Shown in pieces: positions 13,664 to 22,490 of a DNA stretch of 24,662 nt (the stretch's first letter is position 1; every line of letters begins with the position of its first letter). The position numbers and the translations under genes are program-made. The stretch spans positions 1-24,662 of the forward strand of contig QGVE01000025.1 of assembly GCA_003242675.1 (NCBI GenBank). The letters are read 5' to 3'. This DNA comes from Bacillota bacterium (GTDB lineage: Bacteria > Bacillota_E > Symbiobacteriia > Symbiobacteriales > Symbiobacteriaceae). The notes beneath the pieces are model-generated. The model had not been told where the DNA came from, ran no database searches, and saw only the letters and a list, made by a program, of their open reading frames with translations.

Positions 13664-15232
13664 TCATGCCCTGCCTCTCGCCAGCCGCCGGCACACGCGG
13701 GACACCACCTCCGCCCCTTCCCGGTCGCCCAGGAGCAGGGCCAGGCCCACGTGGACCACGACGACCACGCCCAGGGCCGGGAAGAGGCGCACCACCTCCT
13801 CCACCAGCCCGTCGCCCGGGACCAGCCGGGCGAGGAGCCCGAAGGTCGCCAGGCCGCAGATCCCGCCCGCCCCGGAAGTCACCAGGTTCACCGCCAGGCT
13901 GCGCAGGATCTGCCGCCCTCCGATGGAGGTGAGCCGCTTCCGCAGCTGCCACAGCAGGTACCCCACCGAGACCAGCGTGGCCAGGGTCTGCCCCAGGGCC
14001 AGGCCCCCGTGGGCCAGCGGCTGGACCAGCGCCAGCTTCAGGACCAGGCCGAAGACCACCAGCGCTGCCGCCGCCCACATGGGCGTGCGGGTGTCCTGCA
14101 GGGCCCAGAAGCAGCGGTTCAGGAAGTCCTGCCAGCCGAACAGCAGGATGCCCGGTGCGTAAAAGAGCAGGGCGTAGGCGGTGAGCCGGGTCGCGTGGGG
14201 GTCGAACGCCCCCCGCTCGAACATCAGCTTCACGATGGGCTCCCGCAGCAGCAGCAGGCCCACGGCCATCGGCAGCAGCACGAAGCTGAGCATGCGCAGG
14301 CCCCGGGAGAGGGTGCCGCGCAGGTCGTCGGCCTGGCGGTCGGCCGCCTGGGCCGCCAGCGTCGGGTAGAGCACGGTGGCGATGGCCGCGCCGACGACCC
14401 CGTAGGGCAGCGAGTTCACCCGCACCGCGTAGTTCAGGGCCGAGATCGACCCCTCCGCCAGGCCCGAGGCCAGGTAGCGGTCGAAGAAATCCTGCACCTG
14501 GATGATCCCCGTGGTCGCCAGCACCGGCACGATGAGCCGGCCGACCTTGGCCAGGCCGGGGTCCCGCCAGTCGATGAACGGCCGCCAGCGGAGCCCCAGC
14601 CCCCGGAGGCTGGGCAGCAGCATGACGGCACCCAGGGCCGTGCCCACCACCACCGCCCAGGCGACCCAGTGGATCTGCGAGGCCTGGGAGACCACCAGGA
14701 GGACCAGCACCACCGGCAGGTTGTTGACCACGCCGACGAACGCCGGTGCGGTGAAGCGGTGGTGGGCGTTGAGCACAGCCGGGCCCACGCCGGCCAGCCC
14801 CATGAAGAGCAGCATCGGAAGCATGGTGCGGGTGAGCGAGATGGCCAGCGCGTGCGCGTGCGGCGGGAAGTGGGGCACAAGGCGCGGCACGAACCACGGG
14901 GCCAGCACCCAGCCGGCCACCAGCAGCACCAAGGCCACCAGCAGCGTCAGGTTGAGCACGGTGACCGCCAGCCGCCCGGCGGCCCGCTCGCCCTCCCTCT
15001 GCATCACCTCGCGGTAGACGGGGATGAACACCATCACCAGTCCGGCGCTGACGGTGAGCAGGAGGGCGGACGGGAGGTCCTGCGCGGTCAGGTAGGCATC
15101 GCTCGTGTAGGTCGCGCCGAACCGGGCGGCCAGGAGCATCTCCCGCACGTACCCCAGGATGCGGCTCAGCACGGCGGCAGCCGAGATGATCGTCGCCGCC
15201 TTCACCAAAGAGCGCGGGCTGCCGGCCGTCAT
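13664..15232 (-). CDS. murJ: MurJ/MviN-family lipid flippase
   Basis: 522-residue polytopic membrane protein of the MOP superfamily, with about 14 hydrophobic helices. Family landmarks are the N-terminal SRILGYVREMLLAARFG, DAYLTAQDLPS, NLTLLVALVLL, VLNAHHRFTAPA, the central ALNYAVRVNSLPYGVVG with TVLYPTLA, and MFERGAFD. The family flips lipid-linked cell-wall precursors (lipid II) across the membrane. Because it sits between an O-antigen-ligase-like gene, glycosyltransferases and csaB, this copy might instead translocate a secondary wall polysaccharide precursor. I cannot tell whether the genome has another copy. ATG at 15230-15232 overlaps the stop of the upstream glycosyltransferase by 4 nt. 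Confidence 0.9.
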   Translation of the reverse strand: MTAGSPRSLVKAATIISAAAVLSRILGYVREMLLAARFGATYTSDAYLTAQDLPSALLLTVSAGLVMVFIPVYREVMQREGERAAGRLAVTVLNLTLLVALVLLVAGWVLAPWFVPRLVPHFPPHAHALAISLTRTMLPMLLFMGLAGVGPAVLNAHHRFTAPAFVGVVNNLPVVLVLLVVSQASQIHWVAWAVVVGTALGAVMLLPSLRGLGLRWRPFIDWRDPGLAKVGRLIVPVLATTGIIQVQDFFDRYLASGLAEGSISALNYAVRVNSLPYGVVGAAIATVLYPTLAAQAADRQADDLRGTLSRGLRMLSFVLLPMAVGLLLLREPIVKLMFERGAFDPHATRLTAYALLFYAPGILLFGWQDFLNRCFWALQDTRTPMWAAAALVVFGLVLKLALVQPLAHGGLALGQTLATLVSVGYLLWQLRKRLTSIGGRQILRSLAVNLVTSGAGGICGLATFGLLARLVPGDGLVEEVVRLFPALGVVVVVHVGLALLLGDREGAEVVSRVCRRLARGRA

Positions 15233-16314
15233 GGGGCGATCAGCTCCTCGTAGAGCGCCGCGGTCGCCTCCGCCATGCGCTCGGCGCTGAACAGTTTCCG
15301 CACCCGCTCCCGCCCGGCCGCGCCCATCCGGGCCGCCCGGGCGGGGTCGGCCAGGAGCGCGCGGATCGCCCGGGCCAGGGCTTCCGGATCCTCCGGTTCC
15401 ACCAGGAACCCCGTCTCGCCGTCGACCACGACCTCCGGGAGGCCGCCGACGCGCGTCGCGACCACCGGACGCCCGGCCGCCATCGCCTCCACCGCGACCA
15501 GCCCCAGCCCCTCCGAGCGGGACGGCAGGACGAACACGCCGGTGCGGCCCAGAAAGGCCGGCACGTCCGCGACGAAACCCGTCAGCTCGACCGGCAGCCC
15601 TTCCTTCTCCACCCGGGCGGCCAGGGCCTGCCGCTGGCTGCCGTCGCCGCCCAGGATCAGCCGGGCCTCCCCCCGCAGTTCCGCCATGGCGTCCAGGAGC
15701 ACGTCGAAGCCCTTCTCCCGCTCCAGCCGCCCCAGGGCCCCGACGACGCCCGGCACCGGCGGCGGCACCTGTTCGTAGGCGCGGAGGTCCACGCCCCCGG
15801 GGATCACCCGCACCGCGCCGGGGTCGGCCCCCTGCGCGACCAGCGCATCCCGCACCGCCGCCGACACCGCCACGATGCGGTCGGCAAACCGCCGGACGGC
15901 CAGGCGGCGCAGCCACGCGCCCGGGCTGCGCACCTGCACCGACGCCTCGACCGCAGCGGCCAGGCCGTGCTTGGTGTAGACGACCCGGACTCCCGCCAGC
16001 CGGCCGGCGATCCGCCCGGAGAGGGCGCCGTGGGTGTGCACGATGTGCGGGCGCCAGCGCCGCATGATCCGATACAGGTGCCAGAGGCCGGGCCCGGTGA
16101 GCGAACGGTCCGCCCCGGGATACGGGAAGACCGTCACGCCGGCGCGCCGCAGGGCGGCAGCCAGGGCCCCCTCGGGGCAGGCTGCCGCCACCGCAAACCG
16201 CTCCGCGAGGCGCGGGTGGGTGAGCAGGGTGAGCACGTACCGGCCCGCGCCGCCGATGTTGGTATCGCTGCACACATGCAGCACCCGCGGCAGGTGAGTC
16301 CTTGCGTTCGTCAA
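15229..16314 (-). CDS. GT4-family glycosyltransferase
   Basis: 361-residue GT-B-fold glycosyltransferase predicted to add a sugar from a nucleotide donor to a lipid-linked envelope glycan at the cytoplasmic face. N-terminal acceptor domain: VLHVCSDTNIGGAGRYVLTL, IVHTHGALSGRIAG. C-terminal donor domain: VVGALGRLEREKGFDVLL, LILGGDG, and the E-x7-E type motif in SRSEGLGLVAVEAMAAGRPVV. The start is TTG at 16312-16314, overlapping the preceding gene's TGA (TTGA), so translation is coupled; AGAGAGG lies ~10 nt upstream. Its own stop overlaps murJ. Donor and acceptor are not predictable from sequence alone. Confidence 0.9.
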   Translation of the reverse strand: MTNARTHLPRVLHVCSDTNIGGAGRYVLTLLTHPRLAERFAVAAACPEGALAAALRRAGVTVFPYPGADRSLTGPGLWHLYRIMRRWRPHIVHTHGALSGRIAGRLAGVRVVYTKHGLAAAVEASVQVRSPGAWLRRLAVRRFADRIVAVSAAVRDALVAQGADPGAVRVIPGGVDLRAYEQVPPPVPGVVGALGRLEREKGFDVLLDAMAELRGEARLILGGDGSQRQALAARVEKEGLPVELTGFVADVPAFLGRTGVFVLPSRSEGLGLVAVEAMAAGRPVVATRVGGLPEVVVDGETGFLVEPEDPEALARAIRALLADPARAARMGAAGRERVRKLFSAERMAEATAALYEELIAP

Positions 16315-17933
16315 GTTCCTCGTTCCTCTCTATGGCCTGCGGACAGGCCCGCGCCCAGGCCGGCCAGGGCCCAGAAGGCGAACAGGATCTTCGGGTTGTA
16401 CCAGACGTAGTCCACCAGCCCGTGGACCAGGAGGCCGGTCAGCGCGCAGGGCACGGCGGCCAGCACGTAGCTGCTCTGGCGGTCCGCTCCCACGACGAAG
16501 GGCCGGCGCAGCGCGGCCAAGAGCGCCCAGAGCACGGCAATGAGGCCGAGGACGCCCATCTCGGCCCAGATCTCCAGCAAGACGTTGTGGGCGTGCGCGG
16601 CCCGGGCCTCCGACAGCATGAACTCCTGGTAGCCCTTGGCGAAGGCCTCGGCCCCGGCCCCGACCCCCAGCACCCAGTGCTTCTGCAGCATGGCCAGCAC
16701 GCCGATCCAGATGTTCACCCGGTACAGGTTCGAGGTGTCCTGGAGGGAGAACGCGGAGAGCAGCCGCCTGACGATCGCCTCCGGCGCCGCCGTGACCAGC
16801 GCCAGGGCACCGAGGACGAGAAAGATCGTCCAGCGGCGGAAGCGCATCAGCACAAGCAGGCCGAAGGCGCCGGCCGTGGCCAGCCAGCCGCCCCGGGAGC
16901 CGGTGAGCAGGAGCGTGAGCAGCATCATCGCCACGGGCAGGGCCAGGGGCAGCTGCCGCCGGGGGTTCTGCAGCCAGAGGCCGACTGCCGGCGGCAGAAG
17001 CAGGGTCATGTACTCGGCCAGGTAGTTGGGGTTGCCCATGCTGGCGAAGACGCGGATCACCGCGCCGGCCTGCTCGGGGTCGACCCACGACTCCTCGACC
17101 TCCGGCGGGCGGATCACCTGGTAGACCGCCCACAGGGTCATCAGCATCGCCCCGGCCAGCATCGGCCCCAGGAGCGCCGCCGCATCCCGGGAGGTGCGCA
17201 CCTGGTCGGCGACGAGCCAGAAGAGCAGGCCCGCGGTGAGCCAGATGATCAGGCTCCGCACGCTCGCGGCCGGAGCCAGGGACTGCACGGCGGCCGCGGC
17301 GACGACCAGGAGCAGGAGCCCCAGCGGCAGGAGCGCCGACGGGGCCCGCCAGTCGAACTCCCCGCGGGCAATCCGCAGGAGCAGCGCCAGTCCGGCCAGC
17401 GACCAGGCGCCCACGACCAGCGCGGCGGTGGAGAAGCCGGACAGGGTGTGGGGAATCAGGGGCAGGAGCCCCAGCAGCAGCCCCAGCAGGTAGACGACCG
17501 GGGAGGTGGGCCGCGCCTGCGCCTCCGCCGGGGCGAGGACGACGTCGTCCGCGTACCCCCAGAAGAGCCGCCAGAGGTGGCTGCCCGCGAGGAGCCCGCC
17601 CGCCGCCCGGGCGATGCGCCCGCCGAGGGCGACCACCCGGCTGGTCTCCCACAGGCCCCGGAGCCAGGGGCCGAGGGCGCGCCCCAGCGCTTCCGCCAGC
17701 CGCCCGAGCCCGCGCAAGGCCCGGCCCGTCAACCCCACGGCATCGCCGGGCCGCGGCCAGTCCGAGTACCAGAGCCGGCCGATCAGCGACCCGGCGAAGA
17801 CGTTCGCGCCGAAGCGGCCCAGCGCGGCGAGGGCGCGGCCCACGAGGCTCGCCTCCCACACCGCCAGGAACCAGGCGGCCAGCCGGCCGGCCAGGCTCGC
17901 CTCCCAGACGTTCAGAAGGGGTGACCGCACCAT
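16311..17933 (-). CDS. O-antigen ligase-like membrane protein with a repetitive N-terminal extension
   Basis: 540-residue protein of the Wzy/WaaL (O-antigen ligase, PF04932-type) superfamily. It likely polymerises a lipid-linked glycan or transfers it to an acceptor on the outer face of the membrane. About ten membrane helices begin near residue 145 (VVYLLGLLLGLLPLIP). The ligase core is recognisable in SMGNPNYLAEYMTLLLP, LLTGSRGGWLA, and AHAHNVLLEIWAEMGVLGLI with its functional histidines. The first ~140 residues are unusual: an amphipathic, W- and R-rich region with repeated units such as VWEASLAGRL and VWEASLVGRAL, then SLIGRLWY and SHLWRLFWG. ATG at 17931-17933 behind AGGGGG, 12 nt after the DUF4330 gene. 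A 4-nt overlap leads into the next glycosyltransferase. Confidence 0.87.
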   Translation of the reverse strand: MVRSPLLNVWEASLAGRLAAWFLAVWEASLVGRALAALGRFGANVFAGSLIGRLWYSDWPRPGDAVGLTGRALRGLGRLAEALGRALGPWLRGLWETSRVVALGGRIARAAGGLLAGSHLWRLFWGYADDVVLAPAEAQARPTSPVVYLLGLLLGLLPLIPHTLSGFSTAALVVGAWSLAGLALLLRIARGEFDWRAPSALLPLGLLLLVVAAAAVQSLAPAASVRSLIIWLTAGLLFWLVADQVRTSRDAAALLGPMLAGAMLMTLWAVYQVIRPPEVEESWVDPEQAGAVIRVFASMGNPNYLAEYMTLLLPPAVGLWLQNPRRQLPLALPVAMMLLTLLLTGSRGGWLATAGAFGLLVLMRFRRWTIFLVLGALALVTAAPEAIVRRLLSAFSLQDTSNLYRVNIWIGVLAMLQKHWVLGVGAGAEAFAKGYQEFMLSEARAAHAHNVLLEIWAEMGVLGLIAVLWALLAALRRPFVVGADRQSSYVLAAVPCALTGLLVHGLVDYVWYNPKILFAFWALAGLGAGLSAGHREERGT

Positions 17934-17945
17934 GCGAACGGCCCC

Positions 17946-18443
17946 CTATCGCTCGGGCGGGTTGAGGTCAAAGGCGACCGTCGTGCCCGTGGCGGCCCAG
18001 AAGGCGCTCTTGTACTGGTTGCTCCGGCCCACCTTCACCTCGATGCCGCTCATCGTGACGCCGTTGGGCGAGACGCGGGCCGGCCCGCGAACCTTCACAT
18101 ACAGGTCGAAGTGGGTGCTGGACGTGTAGGAGACGATGCCGTCGGGCACCTCGCGCACGATGACGGCCGGCTCCGTCCAGGTCTCGACGATCTTGCCCAT
18201 CCAGGTGTTGGACTTGCTGTCGTACACCTCGTCGCCCACCTGGATCGCGTCCACCGTCCACTGGGTGACGGCCGGGAAGCGGAGGGTCATCTCGATCACC
18301 TGGTCCTGCCCGGTCGGGGCCGCGCTGGACCCCGCCAGGGCGCCGTAAGCGAACCGTCCGGCGACGGCCAGGAGGCCCAGCAGCACCACCAGGTCGAGCA
18401 GGTTGATCTTGCCGAAGAGCCGGCCCTTGTTGTCGATGAGCAC
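17946..18443 (-). CDS. DUF4330-family membrane-anchored protein
   Basis: 165-residue protein beginning VLIDNKGRLFGKINLLDLVVLL, the characteristic start of DUF4330 proteins, with one membrane helix at about residues 13-33. The rest is predicted extracytoplasmic: a beta-rich segment (VIEMTLRFPAVTQWTVDAIQ, GDEVYDSKSNTWMGKIVE, VKVRGPARVSPNGVTMSGIEV). I chose GTG at 18441-18443 because GGAGG lies 9 nt upstream and it leaves 1 nt to the previous stop; a longer frame to 18494 overlaps the glycosyltransferase. The family is of unknown function but lies here inside an envelope-glycan cluster, suggesting a role as an accessory or scaffold for wall-glycan assembly. That is inference from context only. 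Confidence 0.85.
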   Translation of the reverse strand: MLIDNKGRLFGKINLLDLVVLLGLLAVAGRFAYGALAGSSAAPTGQDQVIEMTLRFPAVTQWTVDAIQVGDEVYDSKSNTWMGKIVETWTEPAVIVREVPDGIVSYTSSTHFDLYVKVRGPARVSPNGVTMSGIEVKVGRSNQYKSAFWAATGTTVAFDLNPPER

Positions 18444-18444
18444 G

Positions 18445-19575
18445 TCAGAGCACCTCCGCGTAGACCTCCAGAATGCGGGCGGTAACCGATTCAATGGACA
18501 GGCTGGCGACGACGAAGTCCCGCCCGGCGCGCCCCAGCCGCTGCCGCTCCCCCTCCATGCCCGGGGCGAGCAGGGTGGCGATGTCCTGCGCCAGCACCGC
18601 CGGGTCCAGGGGGGCGCCCCCCTCCCGGGCCGTGAAGTTGGTCCCGGCGAGGAGCGGGATCCGCTCGGGGGTGAGGATGCCCCGGTATCCGCCCTCGCCG
18701 GCGATGATCACCGGCCGCTCGCACAGCATCGCCTCCATCGCCGTGCGCGCGACGGCGACCACGCAGTCCGCCAGGTTGAAGAACGCGGCCACGTCCAGGC
18801 GGTGGCCCACCGCCCGCGCGGCCTCGCGGCCCAGCTTGCGGTTGACCTCATCGGCCAGGCGCGCCACCTCGGCGTACCGGTTGCCGTCGCCCAGGATCCA
18901 GAGCCGGATGGTGGGGAACTGCGGCTGCAGGCGGGGCAGGGCGTGCAGCAGCGCCACGGCCGTGTCGGCGAACTCGTCGCTCAGCCGGCTGGCGTGCACC
19001 ACGTGCGGCCCCTGGCGGTCGGTCCCCAGTTCCCGGAGGAGCGGGGAGATGTCCAGCCCCGGCCGGAACTCGCCCGTCTCGAAGCCGTTGGGGATGACCC
19101 GGATGATCTCCGGCGGGGCCCCGAGGGGCCCCTCCAGGTGGCGGCGCACGTCCTCGCTCACGGCGATGGCGCGCTGGCCGAACGTGGTCAGGTACTTCCA
19201 GGGGAAGCCCGCGTTGTAGATGCCGTGGTAGGTGGTGACCAGCGGGATGCCGCGGCCGCGGAGGGCCTGTGCGCAGAGCCACGCCGGAATCCGGGCGTGG
19301 GCGTGGACGAGCCCGATGTCGTACTCGGTCACCAGCCGGCGCAGAAGCCACCACGCGCGGGCCATGGCCAGCGGATTCCGGCTGGCCATGGGCACGATGA
19401 CATGGGGGATGCCGCGCTCGGTAAGCATGGGGACCATGCGGCCGCCCGCCGACGCCACCACCACGCGGTGGCCGCGCCGGTGCAGCTCGCGCGCGAGGCT
19501 GATCACGTGGGTCTCCGCCCCGCCCAGGTCGAGGGCCATGGCTGCGAGCAGGATGTTGGGCATGTTTTTGGTCAT
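18445..19575 (-). CDS. GT4-type glycosyltransferase, first gene of the envelope cluster
   Basis: 376-residue GT-B glycosyltransferase. The N-terminal domain reads NILLAAMALDLGGAETHVISLA and IGLVHAHARIPAW, typical of GT4 enzymes acting on envelope glycans. The C-terminal donor-binding half has VIPNGFETGEF, LWILGDGNRYAEV and AMEAMLCERPVIIAGEGGY. The first glutamate of the usual E-x7-E motif is not where expected (region CVVAVARTAMEAM), so donor contacts may differ. ATG at 19573-19575 with GGAG a few nt upstream; a second in-frame ATG at 19561-19563 lacks a site. The 55-nt gap to the methyltransferase stop contains TTGCAT, 17 nt and GATAGC, a weak possible promoter for this six-gene cluster. Confidence 0.88.
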   Translation of the reverse strand: MTKNMPNILLAAMALDLGGAETHVISLARELHRRGHRVVVASAGGRMVPMLTERGIPHVIVPMASRNPLAMARAWWLLRRLVTEYDIGLVHAHARIPAWLCAQALRGRGIPLVTTYHGIYNAGFPWKYLTTFGQRAIAVSEDVRRHLEGPLGAPPEIIRVIPNGFETGEFRPGLDISPLLRELGTDRQGPHVVHASRLSDEFADTAVALLHALPRLQPQFPTIRLWILGDGNRYAEVARLADEVNRKLGREAARAVGHRLDVAAFFNLADCVVAVARTAMEAMLCERPVIIAGEGGYRGILTPERIPLLAGTNFTAREGGAPLDPAVLAQDIATLLAPGMEGERQRLGRAGRDFVVASLSIESVTARILEVYAEVL

Positions 19576-19630
19576 GGCGCTCCGTCACCCCCAGCGCGCG
19601 GGCTATCCCCGCTATTTTACATTTATGCAA

Positions 19631-20449
19631 TCAGCGGGACAAGCCGGGCGGAACGGCCCCGCCAGCCTGCTGCCGAAGGGCCTCATACGCGAGCAGCGAG
19701 GCGGCGACGCCGGCGTTGAGCGACTCCACGGGCCCGACCATGGGGATGGAGAGCACATCCGGGACGAGCCGCCGGGCCTCCGGCGAGGGGCCGGCGGCCT
19801 CGCTGCCCACGACCACCGCCGCGCCCCGGCCCAGTTCCACCGACCAGGGAGCGCGCTCGCCCCCGGCCTCGGCCAGGTAGAGGCGCCGGCCCGCGGCGCG
19901 CAGCCCCGCGAGCGCCTCGCCGACGGGCAGCTTCACCACCGGCAGCCGGAAGAGCGAGCCCATCGCCCCCCGCACCACCTTGGGGTTGTACGGGTCCACG
20001 CCGCCGGCGACGACGGCCCCGCCGCCGCCCATCGCCTCCAGCGTGCGGATCGCGGTCCCCAGGTTCCCCGGATCCTGCAGCCCGTCCAGCACCAGCACCA
20101 GGCCGGGCCCCAGGTCCGCCAGCGTCCAGGCGCGCGGCCGGAAGACGCCCACCACCCCCTGCGGGGTCCGGGTGTCGGCCGCCCGCTCCAGGGCCTCCGG
20201 CGACACCGCATACGCCGGCACCCCCCGGTCCGCGGCGGCGCGCAGGAGGGCCGCTCCCCGGGGCTTGTCCGCCAGATCGGGGGAATACAGCAGATAGCAG
20301 ACTTCCACGCCGGCCGCGAGGGCCTCCTCCACCAGCCGCACGCCCTCCATGTGGGCGAGGCCGGTCTCCTCCCGGGCCTTTCGCTCCCGGGCGAGCTCAC
20401 GCGCCTGCCGGACCAGCGCGTGCCTGGGCCCCAGAAGTGCGGTCGTCAT
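19631..20449 (-). CDS. SpoU/TrmH-family RNA 2'-O-methyltransferase
   Basis: 272-residue SAM-dependent methyltransferase predicted to methylate the ribose of an rRNA or tRNA nucleotide. An N-terminal substrate-binding domain (residues ~1-110; HMEGVRLVEEAL, DTRTPQGVVGVF) precedes the SPOUT catalytic domain. SPOUT motif 1 is in LQDPGNLGTAIRTLEA, motif 2 in AVVVGSEAAGPSPEA and motif 3 in IPMVGPVESLNAGVAASLLA, which form the trefoil knot. It resembles B. subtilis YsgA, which lies next to pheST there. The ATG at 20447-20449 overlaps the trkA stop (ATGA), so it is translationally coupled to the K+ uptake genes. The target nucleotide cannot be deduced. Confidence 0.92.
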   Translation of the reverse strand: MTTALLGPRHALVRQARELARERKAREETGLAHMEGVRLVEEALAAGVEVCYLLYSPDLADKPRGAALLRAAADRGVPAYAVSPEALERAADTRTPQGVVGVFRPRAWTLADLGPGLVLVLDGLQDPGNLGTAIRTLEAMGGGGAVVAGGVDPYNPKVVRGAMGSLFRLPVVKLPVGEALAGLRAAGRRLYLAEAGGERAPWSVELGRGAAVVVGSEAAGPSPEARRLVPDVLSIPMVGPVESLNAGVAASLLAYEALRQQAGGAVPPGLSR

Positions 20450-21111
20450 CCCTCATGCAGCGTCCTTTCCAGCTGCCGCACGCCCTCTTTGCTGCCCAGC
20501 AGCACCAGGGTGTCGCCGGGCCGGATCACGTCGGTGGCCAGGGGCGCGGCGTTGATGTGCTCGCCCGACCTCAGGGCCAGCACCGAGATGCCGAAGTTGG
20601 CCCGCAGGTTGGCCTCCCGCAGCGTCTTCCCGTGGAGGGGCGGCGGTGCCGCCATCTCCATGATCGTGTACTCGGGCGTGAGCTCGATGTAGTCGATCTC
20701 GCTGCCGGTCATCAGCGAGTGGGCCAGGCGGGCGCCCATCTCCCGCTCGGGGTAGACCACGCGGTCGGCCCCCACCTTCTCCAGGGTGCGGCCGTGCAGC
20801 TCGCTGCGCGCCTTGGCCACCACCAGGGGCACGCCCTGCTCCTTCAGGAGCACCGTGGTGAGGATGGACGCTTCCACGTCGCTGCCGATGGCGACGACGC
20901 CGACGTCGAAGTTGCGCAGCCCCAGGGCGCGCAGGGCATCCTCGTCGGTGGAATCGCACGCGACGGCGTGGGTGAGCTCCGGCGCGTAGTGGTCGACCAG
21001 GTCCGGGTTCCGGTCTATGCCCAGCACCTCGTGGCCCAGCTTCTGCAGGTGGAGCGCCACGGTGGAGCCGAAGCGCCCCAGCCCGACCACGACGATCGTC
21101 TTCCTCGTCAC
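20446..21111 (-). CDS. TrkA/KtrA-type RCK subunit, downstream copy
   Basis: 221-residue cytoplasmic regulator of the adjacent TrkH channel. The RCK_N (Rossmann) domain starts TIVVVGLGRFGSTVALHL, with the nucleotide-binding GxGxxG and an acidic residue at the end of beta-2 (GIDRN). An RCK_C domain follows in the second half (APPPLHGKTLREANLRANFG, RPGDTLVLLGSKEGVRQLE). This family binds ATP/ADP or NAD(H) as a ring and gates K+ flux. Length is that of a single RCK unit, unlike E. coli TrkA (458 residues, two units). GTG start at 21109-21111 overlaps the trkH stop by 4 nt (GTGA). It is ~50% similar by eye to the upstream copy but clearly diverged. Confidence 0.9.
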   Translation of the reverse strand: MTRKTIVVVGLGRFGSTVALHLQKLGHEVLGIDRNPDLVDHYAPELTHAVACDSTDEDALRALGLRNFDVGVVAIGSDVEASILTTVLLKEQGVPLVVAKARSELHGRTLEKVGADRVVYPEREMGARLAHSLMTGSEIDYIELTPEYTIMEMAAPPPLHGKTLREANLRANFGISVLALRSGEHINAAPLATDVIRPGDTLVLLGSKEGVRQLERTLHEG

Positions 21112-22478
21112 CCGATCATCACCCGCTCTTCCGGATAGTCGATGCGCGCCCGCTCCCGCCGCCGCTGGGCCAGGGCGACCGCGGCGGTGAGCGGCCCCAC
21201 GCGGCCCAGGTACATGGTCACCGCCACGAGGAGCCGGCCGGGAGCGCTGAGGTACGGGGTGACGCCCGTGGACAGGCCCATGGTGGTGAACGCCGATGTG
21301 CTCTCGAATAGGACGTCGGCTGCGGTGAACGGGTTTCCGGGCGCGGAGACCAGATGGCTCTCCGTCACCAGGAGCAGCCCACCGGCCGCGGTGATCACGG
21401 CCGCGGCCATCGCGCTGATGGCGATCGCCCGGTGCAGCAGCTCCCGCGGCAGCCGGCGGCCCATCGCCTGGATCTCCTCGGTGCCCCGCACGGCCGCCCG
21501 GACGGCCAGGGCGATCACGGCGAAGGTGGTCGTGCGGATGCCGCCGCCGGTGCCGCCGGGGGAGCCGCCGATGAACATCAGCACCATCGCCACGAGCAGC
21601 ACGGCGCTGGCCATGCTCACCGTCGGGATGGACTCGAAGCCCGCGGTGCGGACGGTGACGGCGGTGAAGAAGGCGTTGAGCACCTTCTCCGGCAGCGGGA
21701 GGCTCCCCAGCGTGGCGGGGTTCCCCCACTCCAGGAGCAGCACCACCAGCGTGGCGGCGCCGGTCAGGATGCCGGTTACCGCCACGACGAGCTTCGTCTG
21801 CAGGCTGAACCGCTCCCACCGCTTCTGGCGCCAGATGTCCTGCAGCACGACGAAGCCCATGCTGCCCATGAGGATCAGGCCGGCCATCACCAGCAGGATC
21901 ACTGGGTCGTGCTGGAAGGGCCGCAGGGAGCGGGAAGTGAGGTCGAAGCCGGCGTTGTTGAACGCGGTGACCGCGTGGAAGAGGCCGTAGTAGACCGCCT
22001 GCGCGGGCGGGTAGTACGCCAGGAAGCGCAGGGAGAGCAAGGCCGCCCCGACGGCCTCCACCACCAGGGTGGCCAGGAGGATCGTGCGGGTGAGCCGCAC
22101 CACCCCGGCGATGGAGAACGACCCCAGGGCCTCCTGCATCATCAGCCGCTCTTGCAGGCCGATCCGCCGGCCGGTGAGCAGGAACATCAGCGCGGAGAGG
22201 CTCATGATGCCCAGGCCCCCGGCCTGAACCAGGAGCAGGATCACGACCTCGCCAAAGCGGCTGAAGGTGGAGGACACATCCACGACGGCCAGGCCCGTCA
22301 CGCAGACGGCCGACGTGGCCATGAAGAAGGCGTCGAGGAGCGAGAGGCTGCGGCCCGGCTCGTGGGAGGCCGGGAGGGCCAACAGCACGGTTCCGACGAG
22401 GATCAGGAGCGCGAACCCCACCGCCAGGGCCTGCGGCGGCGTGAAGGCCGGCCCCCTCCTCCTTGGCTCCGTGACCAT
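21108..22478 (-). CDS. TrkH/KtrB-family potassium uptake channel
   Basis: 456-residue integral membrane protein with four M1-P-M2-like repeats. The pore-loop glycines are visible in SAVCVTGLAVVDV, AFNNAGFDL, TVRTAGFESI and STSAFTTMGLSTG. A glycine-rich segment GGSPGGTGGGIRTTT lies in the third repeat and is typical of the gating intramembrane loop in TrkH/KtrB. The conserved C-terminal motif MYLGRVGPLT is present. It takes up K+ (or K+/Na+) together with the RCK subunits encoded on both sides. The length and the short N-terminus resemble KtrB more than E. coli TrkH. ATG at 22476-22478 behind AGGAGG, 12 nt after the upstream trkA. Confidence 0.92.
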   Translation of the reverse strand: MVTEPRRRGPAFTPPQALAVGFALLILVGTVLLALPASHEPGRSLSLLDAFFMATSAVCVTGLAVVDVSSTFSRFGEVVILLLVQAGGLGIMSLSALMFLLTGRRIGLQERLMMQEALGSFSIAGVVRLTRTILLATLVVEAVGAALLSLRFLAYYPPAQAVYYGLFHAVTAFNNAGFDLTSRSLRPFQHDPVILLVMAGLILMGSMGFVVLQDIWRQKRWERFSLQTKLVVAVTGILTGAATLVVLLLEWGNPATLGSLPLPEKVLNAFFTAVTVRTAGFESIPTVSMASAVLLVAMVLMFIGGSPGGTGGGIRTTTFAVIALAVRAAVRGTEEIQAMGRRLPRELLHRAIAISAMAAAVITAAGGLLLVTESHLVSAPGNPFTAADVLFESTSAFTTMGLSTGVTPYLSAPGRLLVAVTMYLGRVGPLTAAVALAQRRRERARIDYPEERVMIG

Positions 22479-22490
22479 GGTCCGCCTCCT

